A DNA stretch of 64,000 nt from Tamarix chinensis (Eukaryota > Streptophyta > Magnoliopsida > Caryophyllales > Tamaricaceae): assembly GCA_030549775.1 (NCBI GenBank), contig CM060175.1, positions 94,045,470-94,109,469 of the forward strand, read 5' to 3'. The notes under the pieces are model-generated. The model ran no database searches. It had not been told where the DNA came from and was given only the letters and a program-made list of their open reading frames with translations. Shown here piece by piece: positions 59,637 to 64,000 of the stretch. Positions within the stretch are counted from its first letter, which is position 1; the number at the start of each line of letters is the position of its first letter. The translations under genes were made by a program, and so were the position numbers.

Positions 59637-59853
59637 CTATCTTCATGGACAGCACTAAGCAAAGCCATGGAGAGTATATTTGGGCCCAAACCTTTCTCAA
59701 CCACAAGGATACTCTGTTTAAGTTTATCCAAACTAGATTGGTGGCAAATTCTCAATCACAATTCGGAAACATAAGCAACAAAGTCTCTAATTTACCACCA
59801 AAGGCTATTTTGGATTGCTTCATCTCAACATTGTAGCCAACAATTTGGAGCTT
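59637..59853 (+). pseudogene. gag relic of element G, continuation after F
   Basis: The plus strand reads WTALSKAMESIFGP and then, in another frame, LFKFIQTRLVANSQSQF and SNKVSNLPPKAILDCFISTL, the usual 'LP..FISGL' region of Ty3/gypsy Gag. It stops at an inserted element starting GTTTGG. Confidence 0.65.
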
Positions 59854-60079
59854 GTTTGGTTTTACTTAGAAAAAGTAGTTTTTTAGATAATTAATTATAA
59901 AAAGTAATTATAGATTATTTATTATTGTTTGGTTTTCCTTTTTAAAAGTTATTTTAAAAATTAATTATTCAAAACTACTTCTTATAAGCTATAATTAAAA
60001 AGTAGATTCTACTTACTTATGAAAATTAATTTTATATGTACCCGGCACGGTACATAAGTTAAGTTAAAAGTTGTTTAAA

Positions 60080-60970
60080 ACATAAAACCCTGTGTTCATT
60101 GTTCGACCCTTCGACCCTCGCCTTCTTCCCTTCGTTTTCGCTCAATTGCCGGCCACACTCCCCTCCCCCATCATATCAATCGTCTGTTACGCTCTCACTC
60201 ACCCTGTCCCTCTAACATCTACACAGGGAAGAAAGAAATTTCCAGGCCCCCGGCCCGCTACGCTCTGTACAGAAGAAGGAGAAGAGAATTCGAAATTCGA
60301 ACGATCATTGACGAAAGCAGCTTCTTCTCGGGTACCGTTTCGATTTCCAACCTCTTTGGTTAATTCCTTATCTATCTTTAATTCAATAGCCTCATCCCCC
60401 CATTAATTTGGTTAATTCTGGGACGGTGAGATGACTTGAATCCCTCGCGAAGCTTATCTGGCAGAAAACATCCCTTTACTCTCTTTTTTTTTTAAATAAA
60501 TAAGCTATATTTCCTTGCGGATGAATAAATTCTCCATGATTTTCGATAAGATAATCTATTAAAGTCATGTGTGAATGCCCAATTTTTAAGTGTGCAAATT
60601 TTTTCGATCCGGTGGGGGTTCTGATTGCTGCACTTGCAGGTGTTTGTTCACATTGATATTGAATTTGAACTTACTTGTACTGAGAGACGCACGTATTCTT
60701 TAACCGGATTGTCTGTTGTGTCATATTGAGGTTGATGCCTCGGGGGAGAAACGCGTGGAGGGGGTGCACGTCCGTCCTTGTGTGTCTGGACTTACTGTTC
60801 GGAAGGGGAAACACCAATGGCGTTGTGGTGTGGACGAAAAGAAGTGTTTTTCATTCACAAGATATGGCATAAATCCAGAAACGCGCTCTCAAACGGTTTC
60901 ATCTGACTTGCTAGATCCAACTTGCATCTTGTTTATAGATGAGAGGAATAGTGTAAATCTCATAAGCTGA
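60080..60970 (+). pseudogene. Possible captured 5' gene region, unidentified
   Basis: A C- and T-rich stretch at 60100-60350 resembles a 5' UTR and is followed by GGTACCGTTT, a potential donor. Further on, after an acceptor-like TTGCAG (about 60636), a frame reads VEGVHVRPCVSGLTVRKGKH then QWRCGVDEKKCFSFTRYGIN and reaches a stop near 60970. No family was recognised. It could be part of the same captured gene as the exons at 61172-61677 or a separate piece. Confidence 0.3.
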
Positions 60971-61171
60971 ACTATGTAATACTAAAAAGTTGAGAGCATC
61001 CCTTTATTTCATTTCCATATATTAATTGAGAGCATCTTTGAACTTAGCTACAAGTAGATGTTTGATATGACTAAAAAATCTCACTGCAATGTGTAGAATT
61101 TTTTCGGTGCTTGATTGATCCTATATTTAGTATATATGAAGGCCTGAAAGTGTGATATATTTGTTGTCCAG

Positions 61172-61677
61172 TGCCTGGTTTGAAGAATTGAAGAAAAGAC
61201 AAGTAGCTAAGCTGAAGAGAGCATTGGAGAAATCAAAGGATTCAATTGGGTAAATGTCCATTTCTTCCATGTACCTCTTGTAGGAAGATGGTTGGCATTT
61301 GTGTATTTTGGGGAGGTGAGGACGGTGAGAGGGGTGGCCTTATACCTTGCATTGAAATTCGCTGAGAGGGTTGGAGAGTTGCAGAATGTTAGTAGAGCTA
61401 TTCACTATTTGGCCATAGAGTGAGTCTGCGATCTGGTAGATGCAATGGCTTTGTCCATGGCATAAGACTCAACGTGTGATTTTGTGGCAATGCTAGGGAG
61501 AAGCCTCACTGAGCTCAAAGTATTCAATAGTCAACACTGTAACTTTAGCTAATTTTATGTGCAGCCCATATCATGAGTTTTATCCTGTGTATTGAATTTT
61601 CTTTACAGCTCTTTGGAGACAAAGCTTCAGTCCCTCAAAGCTGGAAAAGGAGGTTGTGGAACTACAAAATCTAAGGC
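61172..61677 (+). pseudogene. Captured exons of a plant bromodomain (MYB-bromodomain type) protein
   Basis: An exon 61172-61249, bounded by CAG and GTAAATG, encodes AWFEELKKRQVAKLKRALEK then SKDSIG. A second exon from 61609, after TTTACAG, continues in the same frame with SLETKLQSLKAGKGG before running into AT-rich sequence and a stop. The combined reading closely follows the helical linker of plant DNA-binding bromodomain-containing proteins (recalled family pattern AWFEELKK..DSIGSLE.KLQSLK). The SANT/MYB part before it and the bromodomain after it are absent, so this is a gene fragment with preserved splice sites. Confidence 0.72.
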
Positions 61678-62395
61678 ATTTTTATATATTTTTATTTTGT
61701 GAATTAGCTAACTTATGTTACCTCTTTACTCTTGCCATTTGGTTGTTTGGAGTCTTCATACTGCTGTCATAGTTAACATTTTTGTTGTATTTAGTACTAT
61801 TACTACTTTGAGGTCACTTAGCTCACTAATTAATATTTACCATGCACGTCATTTAACTATTTGATTTTATGATGCTTATTGTAAATTTAAGAATATTTAT
61901 TGCATAATATAAACTTTGATCATTGTTATTATTTAAGTTTTAGATGTTTGTTAATTTTATAAAATTTGTTTAGTGATTGTTCATAATTTTTTTTAATAAG
62001 TTTATAATTTTTATTTTATAATTTTTAGTACTTTGTAATATCTTTATATTTTTTTATACTTTTTAATGTTTCATATGCTTTTTAATATTTAATATTATAT
62101 AATTTATATAATAATTATTACCAAAAGATATATATAGGAAGATAAAAATTAAAGATGGAAAATAAAAAATAATTTTATAGAAAAATGAAAACCAAACACT
62201 AATGAAGTACAATAAGTAGTTTTTTAGTATTAATTACTTATATAATAAAAGTAAAAACAAACATGCATTTTACTTATCAAAGTACTTTTTAAAAAGTAAA
62301 TTTATAAAAGTAATTTTGATCTAAAAGTAGTTATTAAAAATAAGTAATACCAAACGAGGGCTTGAGCTTTAAGGAATACTTGGAAAGCTGACATT

Positions 62396-62768
62396 TTTTA
62401 TATTATTTGTACATTATTATTTAGGATTGTTTGTTTTGCATATTATTTTCATAACCTCATTATCTATATTATCTACTACATACTATTACTTTAGGAGTAG
62501 ACCCCACTATCTTTTATTAAATATTTAAACTATTCTATACTTTTACCCTTATACCCTTATTAATTACACTCACCTGCCACATCTTTACCCCTCTTATTAA
62601 AATAAAGAATATCCTAAGTTATCAAACACCATTATTACTTTCCCAACTTTCATACATAAAAAATATGTGCCTACTAAACATCATCATTATTTCAGCCATA
62701 TTATTACTTCATACGCATTATTATTTTAGATCATATCATATAAAAAATGGGTTTACCAAACAAGCACT
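62396..62768. mobile_element. Probable MITE in element G
   Basis: The left side has GATTGTTTGTTTTGCATATTA and the right side AAAATGGGTTTACCAAACAAGC; the outer parts are inversely related (TTGTTTG / CAAACAA). It interrupts the gag frame, which resumes with TTNLASNIYFTKLMEEKRP. Exact ends and target duplication not fixed. Confidence 0.45.
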
Positions 62769-63700
62769 TAGCAGTTCATCAACCACTAACTTGGCATCCA
62801 ATATCTATTTTACCAAGCTAATGGAAGAAAAGCGGCCAATTCTCACTTCCTGAACACCCAAAGCACACAATGGAAGGCGTCGCCGCCTAAACTTCCCAAA
62901 GACGCACCCCCCATGAGCCCCGCTTCTTCTCTCACTGCTAAACAGCTCAAAAACCTCCTAGCTTCCAATTTGGTGCCTTATCCCTATGGAATTGTTGAAC
63001 TACAAAGACCAAGGGCTATGCTACAATTGTGATGAACGGTACAAAGTTGGCGATCACAATACAGACCTGGTGACCACAATACATATGCAAAACCCAACAA
63101 TTTATTCTATTAACATTACCAACCAATGATCAAGCAGAAGAACAAGAATTAATGGTGGTCAAAGGTGGTGAAAATTAGGTCAAGATCGGTGAAGACAACC
63201 CTAGCCCTGAAATATCCATTCACTGTTGTTGGCAGCACCGAATCACAACATTTTGTCACTTCGCCAACAACCACCTGATCTCACTTCTAAATTCTAATTG
63301 ACACTCAACAGCTCAAGAACTTTGTCTTCCTTGTGACAAATCACAAGGCTTTCAATATGGAGATCAGTTAGAAAGGCCAGCCTGTTTGCTTAGCAAGGTC
63401 CACGACCACACCACCTACTCCTATATCACTTCACCCTCTACGGCATATGTAGTGTACCGAATCCATAGCCCAACTATTATGCTTGGAAGCCCAAACTCCC
63501 AATTTACTAGACCTCACCACATCACCATTTGATCCACCCACCAATATTTTTCCCTTGCTCCAATGAACTTTAGACCGGTACCCCATTTTTTTTTCTTTCC
63601 AAAACCAAATACCTACTGCCAGATTGCCCCCTTAACCACCATATTAGTCTTCAACAAAACACTAGCCCAATTAATGTTAAGCTCAATACCCTGACTTCCA
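62769..63700 (+). pseudogene. gag C-terminus, zinc knuckle and protease region of element G
   Basis: NLASNIYFTKLMEEKRP resembles the 'LA.LQEEK' end of Gag. CYNCDERYKVGDH at 63019-63057 is a zinc knuckle whose last cysteine is lost. Sequence to 63700 keeps only faint similarity to the protease-RT linker. Many stops. Confidence 0.5.
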
Positions 63701-64000
63701 AAAAATTGAAATAGAGAAGGTAGCTCAAGAAATGCTTCACAATCAAATTATCCAACTATCGATTAGCCCATTCTCATCACATATTCTCCTAATCTAGAAG
63801 AAAAATGGTACATGGTGATTTTATGTTGATTATCGAGCACTCATATACTCAATGTCATTACTATCTAAGACCGTTTTCTTGTAGCAACAGTTGAGAACTC
63901 CTGGATGAGCACCATGGAGTTACTATCTTCTCCAAACTTGATCTCCATAGTGGTACTTCCAAATCTATATCCACCCCCGAACATCCTAAGAAAAGCATCC
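63700..64000 (+). pseudogene. Reverse transcriptase N-terminal relic of element G
   Basis: The plus strand reads EIEKVAQEMLHNQIIQLSIS, PFSSHILLI, KKNGTW, FYVDYRAL, TVEKLLDEHHGVTIFSKLDL, the usual RT opening, with stops and frame changes. It reaches the window edge. Confidence 0.72.

Larger units (their letters stand above)
59854..62360. mobile_element. Terminal-repeat DNA element carrying bromodomain-gene exons
   Basis: The ends are GTTTGGTTTTACTTA and, as complement of the right end, GTTTGGTATTACTTA (14 of 15). AT-rich subterminal zones lie at 59860-60060 and 61850-62350. Flanking 9-mers TTGGAGCTT and CTTGAGCTT match at 7 of 9, a possible Mutator-like duplication. The centre (about 60080-61690) is far richer in GC and has exon-like pieces of a cellular gene, so it resembles a Pack-type element. 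No transposase was seen. Confidence 0.55.
52299..64000 (+). mobile_element. Ty3/gypsy element G, split by four insertions and running off the right edge
   Basis: Own sequence appears at 52299-53142 (LTR, primer site, gag N-terminus), 59637-59853 (gag), about 62361-62395 and 62769-64000 (end of gag, zinc knuckle, protease-to-RT). The intervening parts are element F, a captured-exon element and a MITE. The gag frame resumes on both sides of F with target-like CTTTC and CTATC, supporting one split element. The 3' LTR must lie beyond 64000. All frames are broken. Confidence 0.7.

Noticed and set aside
1..64000. tRNA, rRNA or snoRNA genes
   Set aside because: No cloverleaf or A/B-box pattern was recognised on either strand; only tRNA-complementary primer sites were seen.

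Overview
The window reads as nuclear DNA of a flowering plant, probably a eudicot: AT-rich, intron-bearing genes with GT..AG splice sites, plant-type LTR retrotransposons with tRNA-Met-like primer sites, L1-type LINEs and several MITEs. The species cannot be named from this sequence.

Only two genes look functional, both on the minus strand. NCA1 (5.6-9.1 kb, plus a 5' UTR exon near 9.8 kb) is a complete eight-coding-exon gene for a 363-residue RING plus TPR-like protein, the catalase chaperone NO CATALASE ACTIVITY 1. The second (48.0-52.0 kb) is the C-terminal part of a SAC3/GANP-domain protein of the SAC3C type, with seven consecutive in-frame exons. Its first exon(s) are not in the window, because a retrotransposon nest starts in the intron upstream of the 5'-most visible exon. 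From memory, the Arabidopsis counterparts carry neighbouring locus numbers (At3g54360 and At3g54380), so this may be an ancestral gene pair stretched to about 40 kb by transposons. Between them lie remains of a CDC48C-like AAA-ATPase (13.9-16.5 kb), frameshifted and lacking the D2 domain.

The rest is transposable elements in layers. (1) 0-5.1 kb: an L1-type LINE relic split by a 2.8-kb solo LTR. (2) 16.8-39.9 kb: one Reina-like Ty3/gypsy chromovirus whose own length is about 5.2 kb. It has been opened three times by giant (4.5-4.9 kb) solo LTRs of one family, each with a perfect 5-bp target duplication, and one of those holds a further 3.4-kb solo LTR. (3) 39.9-43.1 kb: a 5'-truncated Ty1/copia relic. 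(4) 44.2-46.1 kb: a LINE C-terminal relic split by a copia-type solo LTR. (5) 52.3-64 kb: a Ty3/gypsy element carrying a second chromovirus (itself holding a copia-type solo LTR), a 2.5-kb element with exons of a bromodomain-protein gene, and a small MITE. It runs off the right edge. Retrotransposon genes are broken by stops and substitutions, many of the C-to-T/G-to-A type expected of methylated DNA.

The most unusual feature is in the giant LTR family. Each copy has an array of short units built around CCG..TTCCAC..CGG and CTCAGG..CCTGAG dyads. The stems vary between units in a compensatory way, which suggests structure is conserved rather than sequence. Three of the copies also carry minisatellites of about 30 bp and all have long purine-rich tracts that create large false open frames.
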